From assembly GCA_949130485.1 (NCBI GenBank), contig OX422183.1:31962640-32026639 (forward strand): DNA of 64,000 nucleotides. The letters are read 5' to 3'. The position numbers and the translations under genes are program-made. Below the pieces are notes generated by a model. That model saw nothing but the letters and a program-made list of their open reading frames with translations, did not search any database and had not been told where the DNA came from. Of the stretch, positions 24,601 to 36,092 are shown in pieces; the first letter of the stretch is position 1, and the number at the start of each line of letters is the position of its first letter. The DNA comes from Agelas oroides. Lineage: Eukaryota > Porifera > Demospongiae > Agelasida > Agelasidae.

Positions 24601-24784
24601 AATGAGACAATGCAGACAGCCTCTATTATTCACCAATAGTTAACCCCTATGACAAAATAGTCTTAGCTGGTCAACTAACTCTGAACTACTGCAACTTGAT
24701 ACATGTACGTATGTAGTATCATTGGATGCCAATAGTCATCTTACAGATCTGTTTAATGTCATGAGGCCAAAAAGAAAAGTGAAG

Positions 24785-25222
24785 CGCTGGCAGTTTCCAG
24801 GAATCGAACCCAGGGTTCATGGCTTGAGCTACCAGTGCTCTACCACTGAGCTGCGACAACCAGACAACCACCAGCCTTCACAGCCCTCTATACGTATTTA
24901 GTATAACAGGAATCAATCCCAGGGTTCATGGCTTGAGCCACCAGTGCTCTACCACTGAGCTACAACAACCAGACAACCACCAGCCTTCACAATCCTCTAT
25001 AAGTATTTAGTATAACAGGAATCAATCCCAGGGTTCATGGCTTGAGCCACCAGTGCTCTACCACTGAGCTACAACAACCAGACAACCACCAGCCTTCACA
25101 ATCCTCTATAAGTATTTAGTATAACAGGAATCAATCCCAGGGTTCATGGCTTGAGCCACCAGTGCTCTACCGCTGAGCTGCGACAACCAGACAACCACCA
25201 GCCTTCACAACTCTCTATAACA
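24785..25222 (-). repeat. Tandem array of four tRNA-like SINE heads
   Basis: Four copies at a 109-bp period (B boxes at 24,802, 24,911, 25,020, 25,129). On the minus strand each reads GCTCAGTGGTAGAGCAC (A box) and, in the copy at 24,802, GGGTTCGATTCC (B box); the other three have GGATTGATTCC, a weakened B box. All begin with GGCTGGTGGTTGTCTGGTTG. Tandem dimer-to-tetramer SINE heads are uncommon. Confidence 0.8.
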
Positions 25223-25649
25223 TCAAACATGGCTTAATCCATTCCCAAGATGTTTAAAGAAGCTGTCTTCTTATCTGGTATGAACACAATGAGATCGAGT
25301 AAGTCAGTCAAACTACGTATTTGGACGCAGCTAAAAAAATTCATGCAAGGTCATTCCCATGTTAGATATATGAGAGGCCTAAAAGGGACTAAAATAACAA
25401 GTGGAGAAAGAAATTTCCCGTAATTTAATACAGCTGTGAAATCTGCTGTCACTATGACAACAAGTGACCCATTAGACAGATAACCTTACATACCAACGTT
25501 ACCAAGGCATGTGATCATCGATGATACGGTTCTCACACACTGTTACATATTACAATAATATAGGCATGATTTGTGATCATGTGAGATCACATGATGTACT
25601 TGCATGTTTAGTTACTGATTGTATAAACTCACGTGGCCTTGCAAATTGA

Positions 25650-26385
25650 ATCATGCGATCATGTGGGAATCATGTGGGATCACGTGATTGTGAGGGATCA
25701 TGTGATTGTGTGGGATCACATGTGATCGTGTGTGATCGTGTGGGATCACATGTGAGCGTGTGGGATCACATGTGAGCGTGTGGGATCACATGTCATCGTG
25801 TGGGATTACATGTCATCGTGTGGGATCACATGTCCTCGTGTGGGATCACATGTACTTGCATGTTGGGTTATGTGATTGTATGGTATCACATGTCAAGCCG
25901 TGCAATTGTGCGGGGTCATACATTGAATCACATAATCGTGTGGGATCACATGTGACATGCACTCTTGCATGTGATCATGTGAGATCACATGCAAGGACTA
26001 GCCCCATTCCCAGAAAAGATACCAGGCCCTCTCCCGCTTATCCATACTGCAAGCAACAGAAAGCTGGGCAAGGGCTGGGAACAAGGCTGTGTTAAGACCA
26101 TGCGATATCACATGTGATCATGTGAGATCACATGTAGGATCATGTGAGATCACATGTAGGATCATGTGAGATCAGATGTAGGATCATGTGAGATCACATG
26201 TAGGATCATGTGAGATCAGATGTAGGATCATGTGAGATCACACGTAGGATCATGTGAGATCACACGTAGGATCATGTGAGATCACACGTAGGATCATGTG
26301 AGATCACACGTAGGATCATGTGAGATCACACGTAGGATCATGTGAGATCACACGTAGGATCATGTGAGATCACACATAGGATCAT
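25650..26385 (+). repeat. CATGTGATC-rich minisatellites
   Basis: Two arrays: 25,650-25,960 (unit about GTGTGGGATCACATGT) and 26,105-26,385 (22-bp unit GGATCATGTGAGATCACACGT, about 13 copies). A decayed TAGCCTCGT-like element (CAGGCCCTCTCCCGC...GGGCTGGGAACAAGGCT) lies between them at about 26,010-26,093. Confidence 0.88.
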
Positions 26386-26682
26386 GCTTTTGGGCTATGG
26401 AACCATATTACAGTCTTTACAACTATCTTTGCAGATGCTGCTCAATTTTTTCTCCACAAATTCACCTCAACGCACTAAGCTGTAAAACCATACCATAAAT
26501 ATTTTTCCACCATAAAAAGTGTAGACATAATTAAGCTATTCACAAATAAAATAACCCTGCTGCCTCCAAAGTGTGCAACGGTACATGTAACTAAGCAACC
26601 ATTAATACCTTCCTTATTTGGAAGTAAAGATGTGTCTCTAAATGTCCTGCTAGGATGACAACTGTTTCACCTTTTCCTACTT

Positions 26683-27033
26683 ACCGTATTTCTTCAAATA
26701 GACGCCGCCCTTGAATAATCGCCACCCTTGAATAGTAGCCGCGGCTAGTAAATGCGGCATGTGCGAATGATTTCTGATGACGGTCACCACGCTAGCGCTA
26801 GGACTGTTTGTGTTGTACGAGTCATTCCCACGGCTGACAGCAGGATTGAGAGGCTGCGCATACTACTGACAGCGTCTAGCAACCGTCACCGTCTCACTCG
26901 TACGTACCTTATCCAGCCGTCGTTGATGTCTGCAGGCTTTCCAAAGAAATCAACGCCGCCCTCGAATAGCAGCCGCACAAAACGAGCAGCTAAATTAATA
27001 GTAGCCGCAGCGTCTGATCGAAGAAATATGGTA
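26683..27033. mobile_element. ACCGTATTTCTTC TIR element
   Basis: Ends ACCGTATTTCTTCAAATAG and (inverted) GAAGAAATATGGT, with further matching AGACGC just inside. The interior is GC-richer and includes an open frame of 97 codons with no recognised domain. Probably a MITE. Confidence 0.65.
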
Positions 27034-27592
27034 TATAGTTGTTAACGAGCCATGAAATGAGTTAGAATACTCAAGGAGAATGAGTTTCAGGGACCGACCA
27101 CAAGTTTGAACTGGATGATGATAATCAAGAACTGGAACCCTGGGAACACCTGGGAACAAGGCTACTTCCATGTGATTGAATACGTAGGGAGCATAATTAT
27201 ATCACTTTCGTACAGCATAGTGTCTATATAGGGGCTTTCCAAAACCACACCCCCTCCATTAAATTTTCTTGATCTACCTACCATAGTTAGTACTCTATGA
27301 CTGCAGACTGACTTGCAAATTTCAGCTTTATACCATGTTTCATTCATTGGGCTTCAAGTTTGAAACTTTCCTGTATATTTAGATGGAGATTGGGGCCAGA
27401 TTGGGTCCTAGCTATTAAAATGTATGGGAAAACTGAAATTTTGAGTGTGCAGATCTCAGAAGCTAAACATGCTATCCAGCTCAAATTTTCAACTTAGTCT
27501 CTTCCTAATGAGTACTAAGTCATATCTAAAATTCAGGACAATCAGAGGTACTCCCCAAAAGTGGGTGGGTTTTGGAAAGCCCCTATTACATG
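27034..27592. other. No gene seen
   Basis: No coding exon or clear repeat supported. Confidence 0.4.
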
Positions 27593-27841
27593 CAAGAGCG
27601 CATAAGAACGACAGGCTTGAGTAAGAGTGTGTAACCCCAATAGAAGCTCATAGTCTGGTCAAAATTATTGAAACGTACTAAAAATGGAACACCAGTCACA
27701 TGCTTAGCAACAATGGCTTATGTCAACACAGCATGCGCAGTATGTGTTACTATTTTAGTACTGGTGGTAAATTCCGACTGGTTTCAAAATTTTACAGAGT
27801 TACATGCCCTTACTCAAGCCGCCTGTTCTTATGCGCTCTTG
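27593..27841. mobile_element. CAAGAGCGCATAAGAACG-family MITE
   Basis: Typical ends and mirrored CTAAAAAT / TATTTTAG core. The right flank TCCTTGTAGAAAGGCTTGTA is the same as at 30,748, so this and the 30,497 copy share a duplicated flank. Confidence 0.88.
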
Positions 27842-27904
27842 TCCTTGTAGAAAGGCTTGTAAAAGTTATTGTAGGCGTTTGCACTTTTCTACACACTGCA
27901 AGAG

Positions 27905-27985
27905 TATGTCATTGCGGGAAATCGAACCTGGGACCTTCTGGATACTATTCGGATGCTGTTACCACTGAGACACTGAAGCCACAGC
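27905..27985 (-). repeat. tRNA-like SINE head
   Basis: The minus strand reads GTGTCTCAGTGGTAACAGCA then CCCAGGTTCGATTTCCCGC, a good B box and T arm. The acceptor arm and anticodon stem are weak. Confidence 0.5.
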
Positions 27986-28029
27986 TGAGGAGCAGAAGCA
28001 AGTCTGCTTGTAACAACACAGGCTAGAGG

Positions 28030-30496
28030 CCCAACTCCAGATATGTTCCTCTCTAAAATTGACTGCCAATGATGAGCTCACACTTGCTTTCAATGTCTAG
28101 CACTCGTATCACCTTTACAGGACCATCTTTATCAAGAAGGTGCCACGTCCATAATTTCATTGTCCAAACTCCATTTCCTCCATTCCAAGTATGACACGCA
28201 CATCCTTTCTAAGTACTTGGCGGACCCTTCACAGCTGTATGTACTACCCAGGTTAAGTGGATAATTCCATTATCACAATTGCTCTCCCCAGGCTTCCTAC
28301 AAGAGTCGGAAGCCTTGCAAAAATCCTTTATCTGCCTTAGGATACAACCCCTTTTGTGTATCCCCATAGACCAGGTAAAGTAGGCGAGCAAAAAAGCAAG
28401 CAATAAACACGCATTCTCAAGGAGCACAGATGCAGTATCTCCCTCAAGCAATACAAAAAAATCGCTGGGTAGTTGCATATTCAAAAGCTGTGATAAATCC
28501 TTCTTACAAGACGTCGAATCTTCACCCGAAGATGCTCACAGAACCTAGAATTTAATGCTGCTTAGCTAGAAGGCTTTGAGGTCAATGCTACTTTGCTTAA
28601 ACCTACAAGGTTTTATCATGCAAAGGTGTTGGGCAGTTGTGTATTCAATAGCTGTGGTAGATTTTTCCTTACTACAAGTTCCTCTTTGCATGTGATAATA
28701 TTCGGTGGTTGGTATAGAGAGCTATCAACTGACCACTTAATGAAACATTCATAGAGTACTGTGTGAGCATGGCCTGCCACTACCACAGTACAGACAGATA
28801 AGAGTAATGGAGTATGTATATCATTCACCAGGTGACAGATCAGAAATAGTCTGAGCTTTAAAGCTCGTCTTTCGCAACAAAAAACTGTTTTTCTGCAAAC
28901 TATAACTAATTGTGCTTGCACCCAAGAAGTAGCAGTGTGCATTTTTCCCAGGGAATAATTTGTGTAGCCACCCAAATGACGAACACCGAGTTAACACCAT
29001 CATTAACAATTTACACTCAAATCGTTGAATTTACACTGTATTTGCCAGTGACTATTTACTACATGTTTGACCAATTTTTAAAAGTAGGCATTGTGCACTG
29101 ACATAACGTAGGCGACTTTAACGATATTCACAATTCCTCGCTTAGCTGCGTGTAACCGTTCATAGTAGAATTGTGAGTATGTAGTACGTAGTAATGACAA
29201 GTAGTATAGAGTATACACACACAGTTGTACACATTCAACCCAAGAAACACATTGATGCATGCAGAAGGGCCGCAGAAAACGCCAAAAAGACGCGCGCATG
29301 CCGCGCTAGAATGCTAACGTACGGCAAATTCAATTCTGCATGCACGCACGCAATGCGGACTTACTGCATGCTTTTACGGGACGATAGATTCCAACGGCTT
29401 GCTCTCCTTGACCTGCTGCACTGTCTCCTCCAGATTTTAGGTAGAGATGGCGTATTGAACGTTCACTTGCAACGATGCCAACAGCTCCTGACGTAGACCG
29501 TGCGACCAGCTAGCGCAACGAGGTTCGCAGAACAGGAAATATTTTCCTTCGGTATTTTGGAAAGGCCCGCTTACGAACGGATTTCTTCCGCATAACTACG
29601 CATATCTCCTCGTCCATATCGCACAGCATCACCACCATGCACTAGTACTGTTGAGCAAATGGCGTGGTCAGCCTCATTCACAGCCCCCCCCCCCAGCTTT
29701 TCATTGCTTGTAGCAAGAAAACAGTTTGAAGACTAGTCTTGGAAAGCCAAACCCTTTCCATTTTTGTGTTGGGATGCAAGGGTCTGTCTTGCAAGGTACA
29801 ACAGAACTCCTTGCTTTGACAATTTGCAACAGTAAGGTACAATATTTTCATATTCAGTTTTAAGTTTGGATTAGCTCGTGCTATAGTAAAAGCAACCAGC
29901 ATCAACATAGAACACTTGCGTAAAACATAAATGTTCTAACAGGGTAGCCCCTTCAATTTACGTACCACTCCTTAACTACAGCTAACATCTCGTCCAGCCT
30001 GTTTCGCTACAAATACTTGCCCAAAGCACGGAAACTGCTCTCCAAATTAAGCAATATCTCGTTTGCTGTTTACAATTACCGTTAGAGTCGGCTATCTTTA
30101 TCAGGATAAGGACATAATTGCAAAAATTAATGAGCCATCTCGCTTTCGTGGGAGCAATGAATGACCTTGCCTGCTAAGAGGGGATGTCTGGTCAGTTATA
30201 ATGCTACAGCCTCAACGCATACTGGAGTATAAATTACACAAATTCTGCTTAAAAAAAAAACTGCTACAAAAAAAATACACAAAAATAAGACTGCAGCAAA
30301 ATATACTATCGAGAATTTTGAGGCAGTTTGGATACCATTAGCAGCAGTTTCCCTGTTGTAGGTGTTTTCCCAATTAGAAAATATCTACTTCCAGAACAAC
30401 TTGAAATTAAAAGTTAACAAATTAGGAACATTTCCATATGTTTATAGTCAATTACTTTCCATGCAGTAGCCAGTGACATACAGCGACATTTCCCTG
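28030..30496. other. Gene-poor stretch with a CpG-denser patch
   Basis: No gene can be firmly called. At about 29,270-29,640 the sequence is clearly richer in CpG than its surroundings and unlike the known repeats. On the minus strand there, a frame containing QELLASLQVNVQYAIST is followed after one stop by NLEETVQQVKESKPLESIV, which looks coding-like. It could be a decayed exon or a promoter-type patch. Diverged duplicated sequence (GTATTCAATAGCTGTGGTAG-like) occurs near 28,475 and 28,640. Confidence 0.3.
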
Positions 30497-30747
30497 CAAG
30501 AGCACATAAGAACGGGCGGCTTGAGTAAGAGTGTGTAACTCCAATAGAAGCCCACAGTCTGGTCAAAATTATTGAAGCATACCAAAAATAGAACACCTGG
30601 TTACATGCTTAGCAACAATGGCTTATGTTTATGCACAGCAACGCAGTGAGCGTTACTATTTTTAGTACAGGCGGTAAATTCCAACCAGTTTCAAATTTTA
30701 CAGAGTTACATGCTCTTACTCAAGCCGCCTGTTCTTATGCGCTCTTG
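30497..30747. mobile_element. CAAGAGCGCATAAGAACG-family MITE
   Basis: Full-length copy with typical ends; see the 27,593 copy for the shared right flank. Confidence 0.88.
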
Positions 30748-31221
30748 TCCTTGTAGAAAGGCTTGTAAAAGTTAGCTTTCACAATTAGAAAACAATAAGT
30801 ACCTACTTCCAGAACAACTTGAAATTAATAAAAACCAAAACATTCCCACATGTTTATAGTCAATTTGTTTCCATGCAGTGACATACGATTGGCTGGCCAC
30901 ACATTCTCTTAGCTATGAATTTCGCACCAGATTGGTGTGTGGTGGTCCGAGTCTCGAACAACCGATCTCTCCGCCAAAGATTGTGCCGGTACGTTAGACA
31001 AGGATATTCGCAAGCGAATAGTTGGAACAAAGTTTGAGTATACAGCGAAGTGTCTAGTGTCGCACGCCTGAAGGTCCTCTAGGACCGAAATGTTGCAAAT
31101 AGTGTTGTGTGCAATCAAAGATCGTTCCAACTATTTGCTTGCAAATGTCTTCGTCTAACACACCAGATCAAAACATCTAAAATTTCTTTATTTAACACGA
31201 GATTGGTCCAATAGTCACTAG

Positions 31222-31610
31222 CAAGAGCGCATAAGAACGGGCGGCTTGAGTAAGAGCGTGTAACTCCGAACCGGTCTCAATTTACCACCAGCACTAAAAA
31301 TAGTAACATGTACTGTGTAGCCTCGTTCCCAGGCCTCCCACGTTCGCGTTCACAATAATACACCGGTGGCGAAGAAGTTTCGCCGGTCTTCCGCTCCCGT
31401 GTATTATTGTGAATATAAACGGAAGGTAAAAACGGGGGAGGCCTGGGAACGAGGCTATGTACTGTGCATGCTGCGTAGACATAAGCCATTGTTGCTAGGG
31501 ACGTGACCGGGTGTTCTATTTTTAGTACGGTTCGATAATTTTGACTGGACTATGGGCTTCTATTGGAGTTGCACGCTCTTACTCAAGCCGCCCATTCTTA
31601 TGCGCTCTTG
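31222..31610. mobile_element. CAAGAGCGCATAAGAACG-family MITE split by a foldback element
   Basis: A full copy whose left half is interrupted by the element at 31,318-31,457. Outside flanks are TCACTAG and TCACACTAG. Confidence 0.9.
31318..31457. mobile_element. TAGCCTCGT foldback element nested in a MITE
   Basis: Ends TAGCCTCGTTCCCAGGCCTC and GAGGCCTGGGAACGAGGCTA. A perfect 9-bp duplication TGTACTGTG (31,309-31,317 and 31,458-31,466) of host-MITE sequence flanks it, and the uninterrupted MITE copies show the pre-insertion site. The interior is a diverged relative of the 13,724 palindrome. Confidence 0.95.
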
Positions 31611-31640
31611 TCACACTAGCTATTGATCGTCATTTTAACA

Positions 31641-31770
31641 ACTTTCAGTGGCTTCTCAGTTGGCTTCTGCATAAATGAAGAGAAGGTTATCTGTTACCAA
31701 ATAGAGCTCGGAAAATAACTTGCCGACGTTTTGACTGAATGCTCCAGTCGTCATCAGGGTGAAAGCTGAC
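31641..31770. mobile_element. GACGACTGGAGCATTCAGTC hairpin repeat, single arm
   Basis: Carries GACGTTTTGACTGAATGCTC and AGTCGTCATCAGGGTGAAAG, the same arm as 8,987-9,115. Confidence 0.65.
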
Positions 31771-32202
31771 AAATATTTTTACAAAATTTTAATGTTGTTT
31801 TACAAAACAGACTGACAGTGAGCTAGGTGGCTTGTACAAAAACATCGAGTGGTCCTGACCACGAACTCTGGTTTACAAGACCACTGTCATGACGGAAACC
31901 ACCATCAGAGAACACACACACAGTGAAGTCTACGAACAAACAGCACAAAAAACAAATGGTGTAGCTACCTCTTAACACACCGTCTTCACTCGAGTGTGTG
32001 GGGTAAAATGGTTATTACAAAGATAAGTAACTTAGCAACAGTTGTTGGTGTTAACAGGGTGCTTCGGGCCAGCTGTCATTTTCTATAGTAAAAATGGAAA
32101 ATTTCACTTCAATTCAGCATTTCAGCGGAACCCTCTCTATTCCCAAGGATAGCTCTGTATTTAGGACACCTTAAATACCCCAGAAACACCTTCTAAATAT
32201 TA

Positions 32203-32556
32203 CCATAGTACGAAGCTATACCAGAAAATATCACGAGTTTGTTGCCGTCTGTATTGTTACGAGTGCACAGCACGAGTAACAATGCCAACGGCAACAAATG
32301 AGTGATATTTTTCCGGTATAGCTTGGTACTATGGTGATAATGATTTTATCATATGAACCTTCGATTTCATTGCATGTTCAGACGCAGCGCACGTGACTTG
32401 TAGTACCTGATACGGATTCTCATGTGACTTGTAGTACTGATACGGATTGTTGCATGAATTGTAGTAAAAATAAAAAATACGGCTTTTTATAAACTGCGCG
32501 CAGCTGCAAGGCTTCCCCATTGACTCCCACATTAGCATGAGTTAGACGTATGATAA
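32203..32556. mobile_element. Composite: 140-bp hairpin plus TTTTATCAT TIR element
   Basis: Positions 32,203-32,340 form a palindromic hairpin (ACCATAGTACGAAGCTATAC / GTATAGCTTGGTACTATGGT). Next to it, 32,343-32,556 is one unit of an element with ends ATTTTATCAT and ATGATAAT, containing repeated GTGACTTGTAGTAC and GATACGGATT. The same two parts occur together in opposite orientation at 51,241-51,995. Confidence 0.75.
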
Positions 32557-33030
32557 TGTAAATTTATCCCTAAAACGAGGATACTTCTCTAATCATGACA
32601 CTTGTTTTAGTCACAAAGTGTCCAGATTCTACTCGTAGGCCCCAGCCTCTCAAATGGAAAATTTCACTCCAATTCAGCATTTCAGCGGAACCCCCTCTAT
32701 TCCCAAGGACATCCCTGTATTCAGGACCCTATAACGATCTTCAGAATGTAAATTTATCCCTAAAACGAGGATACTTCTCTGATCATGAAACTTGTTTTAG
32801 TCACAAAGTGTCCAGATTCTACTCGTAGGCCCCAGCCTCTCAAATGGAAAATTTCACTCCAATTCAGCATTTCAGCGGAACCCCCTCTATTCCCAAGGAC
32901 ATCCCTGTATTCAGGACCCTATAACAATCTTCAGAATGTAAATTTATCCCTAAAACGAGGATACTTCTCTGATCATGAAACTTGTTTTAGTCACAAAGTG
33001 TCCAGATTCTACTCGTAGGCCCAAGCCTCT
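32555..33030 (+). repeat. 190-bp tandem repeat
   Basis: Copies begin at 32,555, 32,745 and 32,935 with AATGTAAATTTATCCCTAAA; the last is partial. The unit is not a multiple of three, so the matching open frames are not a gene. A diverged part of the unit (GAAAATTTCACTTCAATTCA) is at about 32,097. Confidence 0.93.
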
Positions 33031-33315
33031 TATATCCATTGTTTTTACTGTAAGCAATGGCAGTGAGAGGAGCTGGGACGAGGCTAGATAGACCTTAATT
33101 TCAGCATTAAACGCTTGACTGAGTGGAAATTTGGAACTACAAAAATCAACTGGTGAAGTGGTTCAGTTGTAACACCACGTTAAAACTATTCTGCATTTCT
33201 CTTTGCTTTAGCAAAACTTATTACTCTAGTTAGAATAATCTGGTGCTTGCTTGCATTACATTGGAAACAGACAGATTTGACCGTTTTGAGGAATCAAGCT
33301 AAGGACACCTGGTTT

Positions 33316-33505
33316 GAGCTGCATAAGAATGGGTGGCTTGAGTAAGAGCCTGTAACTGTAAAATTTGGAATTTACCGCCAGTACTAAAAATAGTAACACA
33401 TATATTGCACATGCTGTGTAGACATAAGCCATTGTTGCTAAGCACGTGACCGGTTGTTCTATTTTTAGTATGGTTCAATAATTTTGACTGGACTATGGGC
33501 TTCTT
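33316..33505. mobile_element. CAAGAGCGCATAAGAACG-family MITE, truncated
   Basis: The left end and core are present; the right TIR is missing where GCATAAT/ATTATGC-type sequence begins. Confidence 0.75.
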
Positions 33506-33529
33506 ACCAATTATGCTCAGTTATCTTCC

Positions 33530-33726
33530 CCATTATGTCCAATGTGTACACAGCCCTTACGGGACAGTTCTGATCATGTAGGAGCCTCGAGTCGGTCCAG
33601 CAATGATACAGTCGACTCGGAAGATGTGGACTCCGCCTCCTTGGGCATACTACCTGAGCTCTGATATGAGCTGTTGCAAGAGTCAGATGTTGCGATCCTC
33701 GTGCTAGTAGTACCTAGCGTGAGCAG
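33530..33726 (-). pseudogene. Transposon-like ORF remnant with LDRLEAPT motif
   Basis: The minus strand from about 33,726 reads openly through a Ser-rich stretch (SDSCNSSYQSSGS) to STVSLLDRLEAPT, then an in-frame TGA, then SELSRKG. The pattern matches the remnant at 6,560-6,703 and the recalled LDRLxAPTPSELxRKRK motif. ATTATGC-rich flanks at about 33,508-33,530 and 33,815-33,890 support one transposon family. Probably a decayed DNA-transposon accessory or transposase N-terminal exon; class not certain. Confidence 0.45.
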
Positions 33727-34189
33727 TATATACGAATACTACAGTTACTTTACACATTTGGTAATTCTTACTAGGTTCAAAGGTTAAATAATTATGTAAG
33801 CGTGTTGCGCTTACCTATTATGCTCGAGATAGTGCTAATAGTTGCCTATTGTGCTTTAAATTATGCCGGCATAATGTGCGCATGTCTAGTGTTCACCCAC
33901 ATAGCATGCTGTTCAAGCTGTGATACATTCTTAGGCTTGGAGTCTCTCTCCCTGTCGATCCTTGTTTGGTGTTCATAGCTTTTCAAGAACAAGAAACAGC
34001 GATACATTTCGCGATCGATCAATCGCTTCTGTGACGCCACAAAGGCTTTTCCATAATTATGTTAGGTGCAGCCTAAACCATCTTTCAGTTGAACTGCATA
34101 ACGTAATCTTTTTATGAGGTCTCCGTGGGGACCAATATACAAATCTAATTAAGTCACAGCTGTTTCAGGGGAAGTCAGGGTAGAAAAAA

Positions 34190-34860
34190 ATGTAGAAAGG
34201 GTTTAATTGAGCGTGGGTGCACTGGGGCTCGGAACAGCACAAGAGTAAAGGTACCGTGTAACTTAACACATGTTTCTAGTTAGGGTTTTTCGACCCTGCT
34301 GGTGATGTCACTTCCCGCTTCCTCCATAGCCTTTCGACCACATAATGTAGCCATGGTAACTACTACCACATAATGTAGCCAAAAAGCTGAAATTATAATT
34401 ATGTTAGGTGCCGCACTAAACCATCTTTCAGTTGAACTGCGTAAAGTAACCCTGAAGGTTTTTTATGGGGCTCCCATGAGAAACTTGGGAAGCAATTTAC
34501 TAACCCAATTAAGTCACAGCTGCCTACAGGTGTTGTCTGAATAGAAAGGAATGTAGGATACTATGCTGGTGACGTCATCAACAGGATGGAAAACGCTACT
34601 AGATACATGTGGTTAGTTACCTGGTGCCTTTACTCTTGTGCTGTTCCGAGCCTATGTGCACCCACGCTCAGCTAAACATTCTTAACAGAAAGGGTTAATT
34701 GAGCGTGGGTGCACACAGGCCCGGAACAACACAAGAGTAAAGGTACTGTGTAACTTAACACATGTATCTAGTTCCATCCTGTTGGTGACGTCACCTCCAG
34801 CTTCCTCCATAGCCTTTCGGCCATGTAATGTTGCCATGGTAACTACTAAGACCTTGGAAA
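34190..34860. repeat. Repeated TTAATTGAGCGTGGGTGCAC element
   Basis: Two direct copies (about 34,195-34,385 and 34,683-34,850) and one inverted partial copy (about 34,550-34,683) share GAGCGTGGGTGCAC, CACAAGAGTAAAGGTAC and CTTCCTCCATAGCCTTTCG. A fourth partial copy is at 35,765-35,885 and a related core lies inside the foldback elements at 36,093 and 62,125. Confidence 0.75.
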
Positions 34861-35305
34861 CTGAAGCTACATGGTAGCCAAGGTCATTGTTAACCTGAAC
34901 TGACCAATGAGCTTCTGCAAAGTATACCCCAGATGTCTCAATACAGGAAAAGAAAGCCTGTTGCTATGGCAATGGCTACCAATTTGATTTTACACTCAAA
35001 AATCAACACCTAGAAGGTGCCTCTCTTAAAAATGGGAGGTAGCTTACAAGTGATTTACACAGTCACAAGCCAGTTATGATTCTTACTGCCCGCAGTTCTG
35101 CCTACAGCTCACCACAGCCTATCTGCCGTTCCACCTCCCAGGAGCCACATTGACTGCACTGGGAAGTGAACTAAGTTAATAGTCTACTTAGAAACAACAT
35201 TCACCAGAAATTTCAAAGCCAATCACCTGAGCACTATTGCCTAGCCTCGTTTCCAGGTTACCACTGAGCTTCCCATTCCTCAATTGGTAGTCTCTTACAT
35301 TTCCA

Positions 35306-35480
35306 TGGCTTCTCAGTTGGTTTCTGCATAAATGAAGAAGACCGTTATCTGATACCAACTTGAGCTCGGAAAATAACTTGACGACATTTCGACTGAATGC
35401 TCCAACTGGAGCTTTCAGTCAAAACGTCGGCAAAAGTTATTTTAGTTAAGTTGGTATCAGATAACTGTCTTCTTCAGCTT
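35306..35480. mobile_element. GACGACTGGAGCATTCAGTC hairpin repeat, head-to-head
   Basis: Inverted arms carry GACTGAATGCTCCA and TGGAGCTTTCAGTCAAAACG; outer parts match the 8,987 copy. Confidence 0.65.
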
Positions 35481-36092
35481 TCTACTGACAAGAAATTTTG
35501 AGCTAAAACCCATCACCTAATCAGCAGTAGCCTCGTTCTAGCAACTACTTAAGTACAAGCTTTGAGGGACAAACCGCAGAAACGCTTGCGCAAACAAAAC
35601 CTGCCCCGACCCTTTTACCCTACCCTTCCCCGCAGAAACAATTGACGGGTCGAAGTACTATACGTTCCAAGGCCCTACCGAGCTTTTTGTTGCTTGAAGT
35701 ACAGAAGGAAGAGAAGGCCTGGAAACTTTTATCACTTGAGTGACTTCAGGATAGAAAGGATTGTAGAAAGGGTTTAGCTGAACGTGGGGGCACTGGGCCC
35801 TGAACAGCAAGAGGAGCAATGGTACCAGGTAACTAACCACATGCATCTAGCTACCATTTTTCCATCCTGCTGGTGATGTCAGCAATTTTTTTAGTTTAAC
35901 GGACTCTGGTGGGGGGTGAGGGGGGGCTAGGGTTAGGATTAGGACAAGCTCACATGAACAGATTTTCAAATTTGAAAGTTGGTCAATGGAAGCTTGTAAT
36001 AGACACAGCGTGATAAATAGAACCTGAAAATTGATCCCCAAGTGAAACTTAACATGGAAGTAGACAGATGCAGTTTTAGTGCACTTAATAGG

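Noticed and set aside
25650-26385. CRISPR-like array
   Set aside because: Units of 16-22 bp with no unique spacers; a eukaryotic minisatellite.
32595-33018. Two identical 77-codon open frames
   Set aside because: They are copies of a 190-bp tandem repeat whose length is not a multiple of three; no homology recognised.
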